This document shows, one piece after another, positions 44,400-53,703 of a stretch of 64,000 nucleotides of DNA. Position numbers and translations under genes: made by a program. Source of the stretch: Aequorivita todarodis (GTDB taxonomy: Bacteria; Bacteroidota; Bacteroidia; Flavobacteriales; Flavobacteriaceae); assembly GCF_028561335.1 (NCBI RefSeq), contig NZ_JAQQTG010000016.1, forward strand, positions 227,819 through 291,818, given 5' to 3'. The notes under the pieces were generated by a model. That model did no database searches. It saw only the letters and a program-made list of their open reading frames with translations, and was not told the DNA's origin. The first letter of the stretch is position 1; each line of letters opens with the position of its first letter.

Positions 44400-44407
44400 T
44401 ACTTTTG
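44400..44407 (+). promoter_or_regulatory. -7 promoter box of purH
   Basis: TACTTTTG fits TAnnTTTG, 39 bases before the ATG. Downstream, 44414-44432 can form a small hairpin (CCTGCC, AAAAAA, GGTAGG) in the leader. Confidence 0.6.
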
Positions 44408-44446
44408 CACCTGCCTGCCAAAAAAGGTAGGCCTTAATTTTCAATA

Positions 44447-45979
44447 ATGAACAATTCCAAAAAAATTAAGTCGGCTTTAATTTCTGTTTTCAGCAAGGAC
44501 GGGCTAGCCCCAATTGTTAAAAAACTTCACGAACAAAACGTAAAAATATACTCTACGGGAGGCACCGAAAAATTCATCAACGATCTTGGTATCGAGGTGA
44601 TTGCGGTGGAAGATATAACTGATTACCCTTCCATTTTAGGCGGTCGCGTAAAAACACTTCACCCAAAGGTTTTTGGCGGAATCTTGAACCGTCAGGACCA
44701 CGAAGGCGATGTTGCCGAAATGGAGCAATACAACATTCCGCAGATTGATGCCGTGATTGTGGATTTGTACCCTTTTGAAAAAACGGTCGCTTCGGGCGCT
44801 TCGGAAGCGGATATTATTGAAAAGATTGACATAGGCGGCATTTCCTTGATTCGCGCAGCAGCGAAAAATTTTAAGGACACGATTTGCGTTTCCTCGGTTG
44901 ACGATTACGCTGAATTTTTGGAATTGATTTCAGCAAACAATGGCGAAATTTCCTTGAAGGACCGGAAGCGTTTTGCCGCAAAATCCTTTAACGTTTCCTC
45001 AAATTACGATACCGCGATTTTTAATTATTTCAACAAAGAAGAAAAATTACCTGCTTTTAAATTAAGTGAAACCAATGGGCAGGAACTTCGCTACGGCGAA
45101 AACCCGCACCAAAAAGGTTTTTTCTTTGGAAATTTTGATGAAATGTTCACCAAGCTCCACGGCAAGGAATTGAGCTACAACAACCTTTTGGACGTTGATG
45201 CCGCGGTAAATTTGATGAACGAATTCAAGGGCGAAGCCCCAACCTTTGCAATTTTAAAACACAACAATGCCTGTGGAATCGCACAACGCGAGACCGTGCA
45301 ACAGGCCTATATGGCTGCTTTGGCGGGCGATCCGGTTTCTGCCTTCGGCGGAATTTTGATCAGCAATGTAGAAATTGACGAAGCTACCGCCAATGAAATC
45401 CACGACCTTTTCTGCGAAGTGGTCATCGCTCCTTCCTTTTCAGCAAAAGCGCAGGAAATTTTGGAAGGAAAAAAGAACCGGATTTTGTTGGTACAAAAAG
45501 AAATTGAACTACCTTCAACAACCGTTAGAACTTGTTTGAACGGCGTTTTGGTCCAGGATAAAGACAATATTACAGACAGTGCCGAAATTTTAACGCACGC
45601 CACAAACAATAAACCCAATCCACAGGAGTTAGAAGACTTGTTGTTCGCTTCAAAAATTTGCAAGCACACAAAGTCAAACACCATCGTTTTGGCAAAGGGA
45701 AAACAACTTTGCGCCAGCGGAACCGGCCAAACCAGCCGCGTTGATGCGTTACGGCAAGCCATAGAAAAAGCACAATCCTTTAATTTTAACCTTGAGGGAG
45801 CCGTGATGGCGAGCGATGCTTTTTTTCCGTTTCCCGATTGTGTGGAAATTGCGGACAAGGCGGGAATAACAGCGGTAATCCAGCCCGGAGGGTCAATCAA
45901 GGACCAATTGAGCATAGATTATTGCAACGAAAATGAAATGGCAATGGTATTTACCGGAACGCGCCATTTTAAGCATTAA
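44447..45979 (+). CDS. purH: Bifunctional AICAR formyltransferase / IMP cyclohydrolase
   Basis: Catalyses the last two steps of IMP synthesis. The 510 residues show the IMP cyclohydrolase part first (SALISVFSKDGLAPIVKKLH, STGGTEKFI, GGRVKTLHPKVFGGIL) and the transformylase part after residue 200 (LRYGENPHQKGFF, LKHNNACGIA, ASDAFFPFPDCVEIADKAGI, IQPGGSI and the terminal GTRHFKH). Usual length and complete. It is followed 64 bases later by mreB, with a separate promoter box. Confidence 0.97.
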   Translation: MNNSKKIKSALISVFSKDGLAPIVKKLHEQNVKIYSTGGTEKFINDLGIEVIAVEDITDYPSILGGRVKTLHPKVFGGILNRQDHEGDVAEMEQYNIPQIDAVIVDLYPFEKTVASGASEADIIEKIDIGGISLIRAAAKNFKDTICVSSVDDYAEFLELISANNGEISLKDRKRFAAKSFNVSSNYDTAIFNYFNKEEKLPAFKLSETNGQELRYGENPHQKGFFFGNFDEMFTKLHGKELSYNNLLDVDAAVNLMNEFKGEAPTFAILKHNNACGIAQRETVQQAYMAALAGDPVSAFGGILISNVEIDEATANEIHDLFCEVVIAPSFSAKAQEILEGKKNRILLVQKEIELPSTTVRTCLNGVLVQDKDNITDSAEILTHATNNKPNPQELEDLLFASKICKHTKSNTIVLAKGKQLCASGTGQTSRVDALRQAIEKAQSFNFNLEGAVMASDAFFPFPDCVEIADKAGITAVIQPGGSIKDQLSIDYCNENEMAMVFTGTRHFKH

Positions 45980-45986
45980 ATTTTAT

Positions 45987-45994
45987 TACATTTG
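45987..45994 (+). promoter_or_regulatory. -7 promoter box of the mreB-rodA operon
   Basis: TACATTTG fits TAnnTTTG, 49 bases before the mreB ATG and only 8 bases after the purH stop. Confidence 0.5.
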
Positions 45995-46043
45995 TTAAAA
46001 ACCAAACTTAACACGTTAACTTTCAACACCACCGACTTACACT

Positions 46044-47072
46044 ATGGGATTTTTTGACTTCCTAACTGAAGAAATAGCCATTGACCTTGGTACCGCAAAT
46101 ACCCTGATAATCCATAACGATAAAGTTGTTGTGGACGCACCCTCGATTGTCGCACGTGACCGAACTACGGGGAAAATAATTGCCGTGGGCCGTGAAGCCG
46201 CAATGATGCAGGGAAAAACCCACGAAAACATTAAAACAATCCGCCCTTTGAAAGACGGGGTGATTGCAGATTTTGACGCGAGTGAAAAGATGATAAATAT
46301 GTTCATCAGCGACATTCCCGCATTGAAGAAGAAATGGCTAAAACCTTCTTTGCGGATGGTGGTCTGTATTCCTAGCGGAATTACCGAAGTGGAAATGAGA
46401 GCGGTAAAGGAAAGTGCCGAACGCGTTAACGGAAAGGAAGTGTATTTGATCCACGAACCCATGGCAGCAGCCATCGGTATTGGGGTTGACATTATGCAGC
46501 CCAAGGGAAATATGGTCGTGGACATAGGAGGCGGAACTACTGAAATTGCCGTAATCGCCCTTGGCGGAATTGTTTGCGACAAATCCATAAAAATTGCGGG
46601 TGACGTTTTTACCAACGACATCGTGTATTATATGCGCACCCAACACAACCTTTATGTGGGCGAGCGTACTGCGGAAAAAATAAAAATCCAGATTGGTGCC
46701 GCGACCGAAGATCTTGAGCTGCCGCCAGACGAAATGGACGTGCAGGGGCGCGATTTGCTTACGGGAAAACCGAAACAGGTTCAAACTTCTTACAGGGAAA
46801 TTGCAAAAGCGCTGGACAAATCCATTCTTAGAATTGAGGATGCGGTTATGGAAACCCTTTCGCAAACCCCGCCGGAACTTGCGGCCGATATTTACAACAC
46901 CGGAATCTATCTTGCCGGCGGTGGATCGATGCTTCGCGGGCTCGACAAAAGGCTTTCGCAAAAAACCGATCTTCCGGTTTACATTGCCGAAGATCCGTTG
47001 CGCGCCGTAGTTCGCGGTACAGGAATTTGCTTAAAAAACCTGAACAAGTACAAAAGCGTGCTGATTAAATAA
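46044..47072 (+). CDS. mreB: Rod shape-determining protein MreB
   Basis: Bacterial actin that guides lateral cell wall synthesis. The 342 residues show the ATP-binding phosphate-1 motif IDLGTANTLI (residues 12-21), VDIGGGTTEIAVI, and AGGGSMLRGLDKRL near the end. It heads a five-gene cluster mreB-mreC-mreD-mrdA-rodA with all genes in one direction and the last four overlapping or nearly so, the full elongasome core. Confidence 0.98.
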   Translation: MGFFDFLTEEIAIDLGTANTLIIHNDKVVVDAPSIVARDRTTGKIIAVGREAAMMQGKTHENIKTIRPLKDGVIADFDASEKMINMFISDIPALKKKWLKPSLRMVVCIPSGITEVEMRAVKESAERVNGKEVYLIHEPMAAAIGIGVDIMQPKGNMVVDIGGGTTEIAVIALGGIVCDKSIKIAGDVFTNDIVYYMRTQHNLYVGERTAEKIKIQIGAATEDLELPPDEMDVQGRDLLTGKPKQVQTSYREIAKALDKSILRIEDAVMETLSQTPPELAADIYNTGIYLAGGGSMLRGLDKRLSQKTDLPVYIAEDPLRAVVRGTGICLKNLNKYKSVLIK

Positions 47073-47172
47073 TTTTTCGGAAGAGACATTTTCCCTGAAA
47101 AACTTAAAAAATAGTTGCCCATTTATGGCGTTGCTCGCAATAGAAAGCAGAATTTATTAACCCCACAAAGCA

Positions 47173-48003
47173 ATGCAGCAGATTATATATTTCTTTATTC
47201 GGAATAAAAATTTCCTGTTGTTTGCCGTGCTTTTTACAATTTCCGTAGCGCTTACCATCCAGACGCACAATTACCACAACGACAAATATATAAGCTCTGC
47301 CAATTTTATCACGGGCGGTATTTATACCTTCAGAAACAACATTACGGATTATTTCAATCTCGGAAAGGAAAACGAACAGCTGCTTCAGGAGAATTTAATG
47401 CTTCGGAAAAAGCTGGACCAATTCAAGGAAGTGATAGCCGTTGAAAAATTGGATAGCACGGTGCTTCCCAACAAATTCAGCTATTTCACGGCGCGGGTAA
47501 TAAACAACAACTATTCAAAAACCAAAAACCAGCTTACCATCGACAAAGGCCGAAAGGACAGCATCAAAATTGACTTGGGCGTTATTTCTTCCAAAGGAAT
47601 CGTGGGCATTGTGAGCGATGTTTCTGAAAATTACGCCACCGTCCAATCCATTCTGAACACCAAAAGCCGTATTAACGCCAAGCTGAAAAAATCGAGCCAT
47701 TTCGGGTCGCTTATTTGGAATACAAAAAATCCGAATGTGGTCCAATTGGTAGATATTCCGCGTCTTGCACAATTGGAAAAGGGCGACACCATCATCACCG
47801 GTGGGCGTTCCACCATTTTTCCCGAAGGAATCCTGATAGGCACGGTAAAGGATTTTCATTTGGATAACGATGACAATTACTATTATGTGAATATTGACCT
47901 TTTCAATGATATGACGAGCTTGGAGCACGTGTATCTAATTGAAAATAACGAAGCAGCGGAAATATTGAATCTGGAAAAAGGAGTGGAAGATGTCGAACAG
48001 TGA
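47173..48003 (+). CDS. mreC: Rod shape-determining protein MreC
   Basis: Periplasmic scaffold bound to the membrane, linking MreB to the synthases. One N-terminal helix (NFLLFAVLFTISVALTI), a coiled coil (ENEQLLQENLMLRKKLDQFK), and two beta-barrel domains including NQLTIDKGRKDSIKIDLGVI and GSLIWNTKNPNVVQLVDIPR, in 276 residues, normal for the family. Its last 14 bases overlap mreD. Confidence 0.94.
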   Translation: MQQIIYFFIRNKNFLLFAVLFTISVALTIQTHNYHNDKYISSANFITGGIYTFRNNITDYFNLGKENEQLLQENLMLRKKLDQFKEVIAVEKLDSTVLPNKFSYFTARVINNNYSKTKNQLTIDKGRKDSIKIDLGVISSKGIVGIVSDVSENYATVQSILNTKSRINAKLKKSSHFGSLIWNTKNPNVVQLVDIPRLAQLEKGDTIITGGRSTIFPEGILIGTVKDFHLDNDDNYYYVNIDLFNDMTSLEHVYLIENNEAAEILNLEKGVEDVEQ

Positions 48004-48496
48004 TATCCTTATAAATATTGTCCGTTTTGTGGTGTTGGTTTTCCTTCAGGTGCTGCTGCTCAATAATGTGAATCTGGCAGGATATATCAACCCGTACCTC
48101 TATATTTTATTCATAATACTCTATCCGCTTGACGGCAATAAGGGACTTTTGATATTTCTCAGTTTTCTTTTGGGCCTTTCCATAGATATTTTTGAGGATT
48201 CGGGCGGGGTTCACGCCGCGGCCTGTGCCTTTATAGCGTACATACGGCCTGTGGTTTTAAAATATTCTTTCGGTGTAAGTTATGAATACAATAGCGTCAA
48301 AATTAGAAAAGCCGACCCCATGGAACGGCTTACCTATATTGCGTCCTTGGTTTTAATGCATCATTTTGTGATGTTTTCCTTGGAAATTTTTAGTTTTAAA
48401 CATATACTGTTACTGTTGAAATCTACGTTGTTTTCCGGAATTTTTACCATTATCGTGGTTGTGTGCACTATGATTCTTTTTAATAAAAAATCGTAA
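47990..48496 (+). CDS. mreD: Rod shape-determining protein MreD
   Basis: Small integral membrane partner of MreC; 168 residues with about five helices (VVLVFLQVLLLNNVNLAGYI, IILYPLDGNKGLLIFLSFLL). The start overlaps mreC by 14 bases behind a good ribosome binding site (AAGGAG) within mreC. Its TAA overlaps the mrdA ATG by one base (TAATG). Confidence 0.9.
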   Translation: MSNSDILINIVRFVVLVFLQVLLLNNVNLAGYINPYLYILFIILYPLDGNKGLLIFLSFLLGLSIDIFEDSGGVHAAACAFIAYIRPVVLKYSFGVSYEYNSVKIRKADPMERLTYIASLVLMHHFVMFSLEIFSFKHILLLLKSTLFSGIFTIIVVVCTMILFNKKS

Positions 48497-50358
48497 TGAG
48501 GAAAATTGTTTTAATAGGATTGGTTTTGTTGAGCGGGGTGCTTTTCGCCGCGCGGCTTTTCTATTTGCAAGTGTATGATGCCTCTTCAGATTCGCTTTCG
48601 CAGAACAGCGCTATCAAGGTGATGTACGATTATCCGCAGCGTGGGTATATGTTTGACAGAAATATGAAACTTTTGGTGTCCAACCAGCCTTCGTATGACG
48701 TAATGGTGATACCGCGCGATGTGAAACCGCTGGATACGCTGGAATTTTGTAGTCTGCTGAAAATTACGAAGGAAGATTTTAAGGAAATTATGCACAAGGC
48801 GCGGGTGTATTCGCCCAGATTGCCTTCGGTAGTAATTCCACAGTTGAACAAGGCCGATTATGCTTCCCTTTCAGAAAAAATGTATAAATATGAAGGGTTT
48901 TACATCCAGCGTCGTTCCCTTCGCGAATACCAAGTGGACCATTCGGCCAACGTGATGGGCTACATAGCCGAAGTTAACAACGCTATCATAGAGAAAAATC
49001 CGTACTACCAAATGGGCGAACTTATTGGTACGGCTGGCGTTGAAAAGGAATATGAAGAAGTGCTGCGGGGCGTAAAAGGCGTAAAATATATTCAAAAGGA
49101 CCGCTTTAACAGGGATATAGGCCCCTACAAAGATGGAATTTTTGACACCTTGCCAGAACGTGGAAACGATATTCAGTTGACCATTGATGCGACGCTTCAA
49201 AAATACGGGCAGGAACTGATGGTCCATAAGCGCGGCGGAATTGTGGCCATTGAACCCGAAAGTGGAGAAATCCTTGCCTTGGTTACCGCACCGAGTTATG
49301 ATCCTTCACTATTGGTGGGTCGCGACCGTTCAAAAAATTTCACCAGATTGTGGTATGACACCCTTGCCAAACCGTTATACGACAGGGTCTTGATGGGGGA
49401 ATATCCGCCCGGTTCGCCTTTTAAAACACTTACCGCCCTTGTTGGGTTGCACGAAAACGCCATAGGTGTAGATGATGTGGTAAACTGCACAGGCGGTTAC
49501 CATTTTGGGCGAAGGGTGCTTCGCTGTCACCACAGAGGGCCGGTAGCATTGGTTTCGGGGATTGCAAATTCCTGTAATACCTACTTCTGTACCGTTTACA
49601 AAAAAATCATGGATACCTACCCCACGCCCCAAGAAGGGATAGATGCTTGGCGAAAGGATTTGATGAGTTTCGGCCTTGGCGACTTTTTGGGCTATGACCT
49701 TCCCAGTGGCAAAAGAGGCAATATTCCAACTTCGGCATATTATAATAAAATCCACGATTTCCCAACCCACAATTGGTCTTCCTTGGCAACTATCTCGAAT
49801 GCTATTGGGCAGGGCGAGGTTTTGCTTACGCCCATGCAAATGGCAAACTTTACGGCGGCCATTGCGAACAGGGGCTATTATTACACACCCCACGTTATTA
49901 AGAATATTATTGGACCCGATACCATTCCCCAAAAATTTAAGGAAAAGCATTACACTACGGTTGAACCCGAATATTTCGAACCAGTGGTCGAGGGGATGTT
50001 TCAAGTGTATGAACGCGGTACGGCCTCATCCATAAGAGTACCGGGCATCGAGGTGTGCGGGAAAACCGGAACCGCTGAAAATTTCACCAGAATTGACGGC
50101 AAACGCGTCCAACTTACGGACCATTCCATCTTTGTGGCCTTTGCCCCCAAGGACAACCCAAAAATCGCGATTGCCGTATTTGTGGAAAACGGATATTGGG
50201 GTTCGCGATGGGCGGGACGCATTGCAGGCCTTATGATTGAAAAATACCTAAAGGGCGAAATAACCCGAACCGACATGGAAAAATATGTATTGGAAGGCAG
50301 TCTGGAAGCAGAATACGCCAAACCTTACAGTGGCCAACCTTTCTCAATAAATCGATAA
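48496..50358 (+). CDS. mrdA: Penicillin-binding protein 2, elongation transpeptidase
   Basis: Class B transpeptidase that crosslinks peptidoglycan with RodA. One N-terminal helix, a dimerisation domain (about 40-180), and the transpeptidase domain with all three active-site motifs: SPFK with the nucleophile Ser307, SCN near 356, and KTGTAEN near 523. 620 residues is usual. Overlaps both neighbours by one base in TAATG form, indicating translational coupling. Confidence 0.97.
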   Translation: MRKIVLIGLVLLSGVLFAARLFYLQVYDASSDSLSQNSAIKVMYDYPQRGYMFDRNMKLLVSNQPSYDVMVIPRDVKPLDTLEFCSLLKITKEDFKEIMHKARVYSPRLPSVVIPQLNKADYASLSEKMYKYEGFYIQRRSLREYQVDHSANVMGYIAEVNNAIIEKNPYYQMGELIGTAGVEKEYEEVLRGVKGVKYIQKDRFNRDIGPYKDGIFDTLPERGNDIQLTIDATLQKYGQELMVHKRGGIVAIEPESGEILALVTAPSYDPSLLVGRDRSKNFTRLWYDTLAKPLYDRVLMGEYPPGSPFKTLTALVGLHENAIGVDDVVNCTGGYHFGRRVLRCHHRGPVALVSGIANSCNTYFCTVYKKIMDTYPTPQEGIDAWRKDLMSFGLGDFLGYDLPSGKRGNIPTSAYYNKIHDFPTHNWSSLATISNAIGQGEVLLTPMQMANFTAAIANRGYYYTPHVIKNIIGPDTIPQKFKEKHYTTVEPEYFEPVVEGMFQVYERGTASSIRVPGIEVCGKTGTAENFTRIDGKRVQLTDHSIFVAFAPKDNPKIAIAVFVENGYWGSRWAGRIAGLMIEKYLKGEITRTDMEKYVLEGSLEAEYAKPYSGQPFSINR

Positions 50359-51614
50359 TGGCGGGAAGCAGAACGTACGTACGCTTTGATTGGCTGATGA
50401 TTTTTATGTACATCGCCCTCGTAATTATGGGGTGGATAAACATTTACTCTGCCTCTTTAAGCGACACTGCAAAAGGGTTTTGGGATTTTGACCAAATTTA
50501 TGGCAAGCAGATTATCTGGATAGGCCTGAGTATTATTCTCATCATCTTTGTGCTCGCCATAGAATCTAAGTTTTATGAACGTTTTGCCACGCTTATTTAT
50601 ATTGCGTCCCTTTTATCACTTGTAGGGCTTTTTGTGCTCGGAAAAACGATTTCCGGCTCCACCTCTTGGTACGATTTCGGAGGGGTAAGCATTCAGCCCA
50701 GTGAATTTGTTAAGGCTGCTACCGCATTGGCACTCGCAAAATATGTGAGCGATATCCAAACGAATATGAAGGACCTTAAAAATCAAATAGGTGCCTTGAT
50801 GATTCTCGCCCTGCCGGCTGTGCTGATTATCCTCCAGCCCGACCCCGGGAGCGCGCTCATTTATGCCGCCTTTGTTTTTCCGCTCTATCGGGAAGGGCTG
50901 CACGGGGTTTATCTACTCTTGGGCCTGTTTGCCGTGATGCTTTTTGTTTCTACGCTCGCCTTTGGTGCAATTTGGGTGGCGATTGGCGTGGTAATATTGG
51001 CGGGAATTCTCTTTTATAGAAATAGAAAAAAACGCCCAAATATCATAAAGTATATTTTCGTTGTTTTGGGCTGCATTGCCTTCGCTTTTTCCGTAAGCTA
51101 CATTTTTAATAATGTTTTTAAGCAGCACCACCGCGACCGTTTTAATATTGTTTTGGGAAAGGAAGTTGATTCCCGGGGCATCGGTTACAATACGCACCAA
51201 AGTGAAATCGCCATCAGCAATGGTGGGTGGCTTGGCAAGGGCTGGACGCAGGGAACGCAGACAAAAGGGAATTTCGTTCCCGAACAGCACACCGATTATA
51301 TTTTCAGTACCGTGGGCGAAGAATGGGGTTTTGTGGGAAGTATGGTGGTAATCCTGCTTTTTGTCGGGCTCATTCTGCGTATCATCTTTAGGGCAGAAAA
51401 ACAGAAATCGCAGTTCGGAAGGGTATATGGCTACAGTGTTGCCGCTATTTTATTTTTTCACTTTTTCGTGAATGTGGGAATGGTGTTAGGTATTTTCCCA
51501 ACCGTGGGGATTCCGCTGCCGTTCTTTAGTTACGGCGGCTCCGCACTTTGGGGCTTTACTATTTTGCTGTTTATTTTTGTGAAGTTGGACGGGGCGAATT
51601 ATCACTATTCTTAA
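50358..51614 (+). CDS. rodA: Peptidoglycan glycosyltransferase RodA (SEDS family)
   Basis: Polymerises lipid II together with PBP2. 418 residues, about ten helices. SEDS motifs are visible: SIQPSEFVKAATALALAKYV (about 113-132), LQPDPGSALIYAAFVFPLYR, QHTDYIFSTVGEEWGFVGS and IPLPFFSYGGSALWGF near the end. Last gene of the operon; no clear terminator follows, but a region of GACTGA repeats does. Confidence 0.97.
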   Translation: MAGSRTYVRFDWLMIFMYIALVIMGWINIYSASLSDTAKGFWDFDQIYGKQIIWIGLSIILIIFVLAIESKFYERFATLIYIASLLSLVGLFVLGKTISGSTSWYDFGGVSIQPSEFVKAATALALAKYVSDIQTNMKDLKNQIGALMILALPAVLIILQPDPGSALIYAAFVFPLYREGLHGVYLLLGLFAVMLFVSTLAFGAIWVAIGVVILAGILFYRNRKKRPNIIKYIFVVLGCIAFAFSVSYIFNNVFKQHHRDRFNIVLGKEVDSRGIGYNTHQSEIAISNGGWLGKGWTQGTQTKGNFVPEQHTDYIFSTVGEEWGFVGSMVVILLFVGLILRIIFRAEKQKSQFGRVYGYSVAAILFFHFFVNVGMVLGIFPTVGIPLPFFSYGGSALWGFTILLFIFVKLDGANYHYS

Positions 51615-51660
51615 ATCGAAAACGAAATCGAAAGCAGAAATCCAAACTGTATCACTACAG

Positions 51661-51702
51661 CAAACTGCGACTGAGACTGAGACTGAAACTGAGACTGCGA
51701 CT
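51661..51702 (+). repeat. GACTGA/GACTGC hexamer repeats
   Basis: About six imperfect copies of ACTGAG-like units between the convergent rodA and nuclease genes; an A-rich stretch with AAATCGAAA repeats precedes it from 51614. Confidence 0.75.
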
Positions 51703-51708
51703 AAAAAA

Positions 51709-52524
51709 CTATCTCCGCCCCCAAGCTGTCAGGTCTATCATCGACTCCAAATTATTCTCTATGGAATCCGGCAGTTGTGGGAAAAAATCAATTCCTGTTT
51801 TGGCTTCCACTTCGTCTATGGAAACGACGTATTCATAAAAAGATTCGCTGGAAGGCTTATTCGGAATTAAAAAGGCAACGGCCTTATATTTACCATTGGA
51901 AAAATCAACGACTATTTTATAAAATTCGTTGGGAACCGAAACGTTTTCCTCGCCGATGGATTTCATGTTTCCTGTTAAAACACCCCCGGTTACTACATAC
52001 ACGCCGTCATATATTTCGGCCCAATAGCGAACTTTTTGTTCCAGACGGTTCCAGATGCCAGCATTAAAATCATGGTCTTGCGGACTTATGTTACTGGTCA
52101 AAAACGTTTCGTTATAGGCATCAAAAGACATCCTTCTGTCGCCAGCGGGAACCAAATGGCCGCGATCATACCCCGAATTCTTATAATTGCGCCAATCCGC
52201 AGATTTTGTTTCCACCTTTTTGTCTTCAATAAAATAGGGGCGCTCAAATTCATTTTTGGACAAATCACTTTGCTTCAATTCATAAGCCACCCACTCCGCC
52301 TGTTCATTTTCTTCGGAATAGGATAGGGTAAAATAGTTGTGTTTTACGATGGCTCCGGTAGTTGAGGCGGGAAGGAAAGTGTCGTCAAATTCATTTGAAT
52401 TATCCTGCTTTACCACAGAAGTGTCAGCAACTGAAGTATCATCCTTTTCGAATAACTCGTCAGCATAATAAAGTACAACTGTTACGATTATAATGACTAT
52501 GGGGTATATGTATTTTCGGTTCAT
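51709..52524 (-). CDS. DNA/RNA non-specific endonuclease (DRGH family), membrane-anchored
   Basis: The ATG at 52524 (MNRKYIYPIVIIIVTVVLYY) starts at a membrane anchor or signal; frames upstream lie in the neighbouring gene's end. The active site DRGHLVP lies near residue 118-124 with NISPQDHDFNAGIWNRLEQ following, the metal-binding Asn being in that block. Extracellular or periplasmic Mg-dependent nuclease of the NUC1 type is the likely role. Starts 10 bases after the stop codon of the DppC-like permease and is probably cotranscribed with it. Confidence 0.93.
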   Translation of the reverse strand: MNRKYIYPIVIIIVTVVLYYADELFEKDDTSVADTSVVKQDNSNEFDDTFLPASTTGAIVKHNYFTLSYSEENEQAEWVAYELKQSDLSKNEFERPYFIEDKKVETKSADWRNYKNSGYDRGHLVPAGDRRMSFDAYNETFLTSNISPQDHDFNAGIWNRLEQKVRYWAEIYDGVYVVTGGVLTGNMKSIGEENVSVPNEFYKIVVDFSNGKYKAVAFLIPNKPSSESFYEYVVSIDEVEAKTGIDFFPQLPDSIENNLESMIDLTAWGRR

Positions 52525-52534
52525 TAAAATTTTT

Positions 52535-53641
52535 TTAAGCGTTCCGCACATCCATCGCATCGCGCAGGGCATTTCCTATTAGCATAAAAGCTGTTACAAG
52601 GCTCATAATGGCCAGTCCGGGAATAAGGGCAAGGTAGGGTTTTCCCAAAATAATATAGGCATAATGGTCTTTTATGATGCCGCCCCAACTGGGCATGGGT
52701 GGTTGGGCGCCGATACCCAAGAACGACAGGCCGCTTTCAATGAGAATTGCACCCGCAAAATTGGCCGCCGAAATAATTATCACAGGCGCCATACTATTGG
52801 GCAAAATATGCTTTACGATTATTCTGAAATCGTTAAACCCCAAAGCTCGGGCAGCGGTAACATATTGCATCTGTTTTACGCCCATTACCTGCCCGCGGAC
52901 CACACGCGCCACTTCTACCCACATCGTAAGCCCGACGGCGATAAAAACCTGCCAAAAACCCTTCCCCAGGGCTAAGGTAATAGCAATTACCAAAAGCAGG
53001 GTTGGAATGGACCAGGTAACATTGATGAGCCACATAATGGCCGCATCTACCTTGCCGCCAAAATAACCCGCAATGGCACCCATGGCGATGCCGATGACCA
53101 AGGAAATGAAGACCGCAACAAAGCCAATTGCCAATGAAATGCGAATCCCGATGAGCATTCGGCTCAACAAATCGCGGCCGTATTTATCAGTACCAAGGAG
53201 GAACTTTTTTTCGGAAATGTATTTCTGCGGAATTTCTTCTACGGAAGAAGCATCTGGGAAAAGTGAAAGTGCGTATTCCTTTTGCAAACCTTCGGTTCCG
53301 TCCGGCGTGTATTCGGTTATTTCAATGGTATTTTTCTTTAAAACGTATTTTGAAACAGGAATCTCGGTATCGGCATTCTTTTTTCCAAAGAAAAAAACGG
53401 ACAAAGGGTTTTGCTTTTCAACGGCTGTGGGAATCGTGAGCATTTGCACCGAAAATCCCGGGTTTTTGGAATGTATGGAAAGATGCATTTGATTGGCGTT
53501 CTGCGAATTGTCTGGCGCAAGGGCGTACGCAAATATTGCGACCAAAACACAGAGCGTTAAAAAGCCCAAACTGAAAACGCCCCAAAAGTTTTTTTTGAAC
53601 TTTTGGAGCGCTATCTGGGTTAATGAAGTGGAGTTTTTCAC
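52535..53641 (-). CDS. DppC/OppC-like ABC transporter permease
   Basis: Inner membrane subunit of a peptide/nickel-type importer. One N-terminal helix, a long hydrophilic part (about 40-150) larger than in E. coli DppC but common in Bacteroidota, GTDKYGRDLLSRMLIGIRIS, and the EAA loop ARALGFNDFRIIVKHILPN. Start codon appears to be GTG at 53641; a -7 box TAAATTTG ends 4 bases before it. No binding protein, second permease or ATPase is adjacent. Confidence 0.9.
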   Translation of the reverse strand: MKNSTSLTQIALQKFKKNFWGVFSLGFLTLCVLVAIFAYALAPDNSQNANQMHLSIHSKNPGFSVQMLTIPTAVEKQNPLSVFFFGKKNADTEIPVSKYVLKKNTIEITEYTPDGTEGLQKEYALSLFPDASSVEEIPQKYISEKKFLLGTDKYGRDLLSRMLIGIRISLAIGFVAVFISLVIGIAMGAIAGYFGGKVDAAIMWLINVTWSIPTLLLVIAITLALGKGFWQVFIAVGLTMWVEVARVVRGQVMGVKQMQYVTAARALGFNDFRIIVKHILPNSMAPVIIISAANFAGAILIESGLSFLGIGAQPPMPSWGGIIKDHYAYIILGKPYLALIPGLAIMSLVTAFMLIGNALRDAMDVRNA

Positions 53642-53645
53642 ACTT

Positions 53646-53653
53646 CAAATTTA
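53646..53653 (-). promoter_or_regulatory. -7 promoter box of the DppC-like gene
   Basis: TAAATTTG on the minus strand fits TAnnTTTG; it would start transcription within a few bases of the GTG. Confidence 0.35.
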
Positions 53654-53703
53654 GTAAAATTTAGCGTGTTTCATTCAGAAACCCGTATTCGGTTTTGCTA
53701 TAA

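Noticed and set aside
46044..51614. The mreB-rodA operon as an unusual system
   Set aside because: Gene order, lengths and motifs are those of a standard elongasome cluster.
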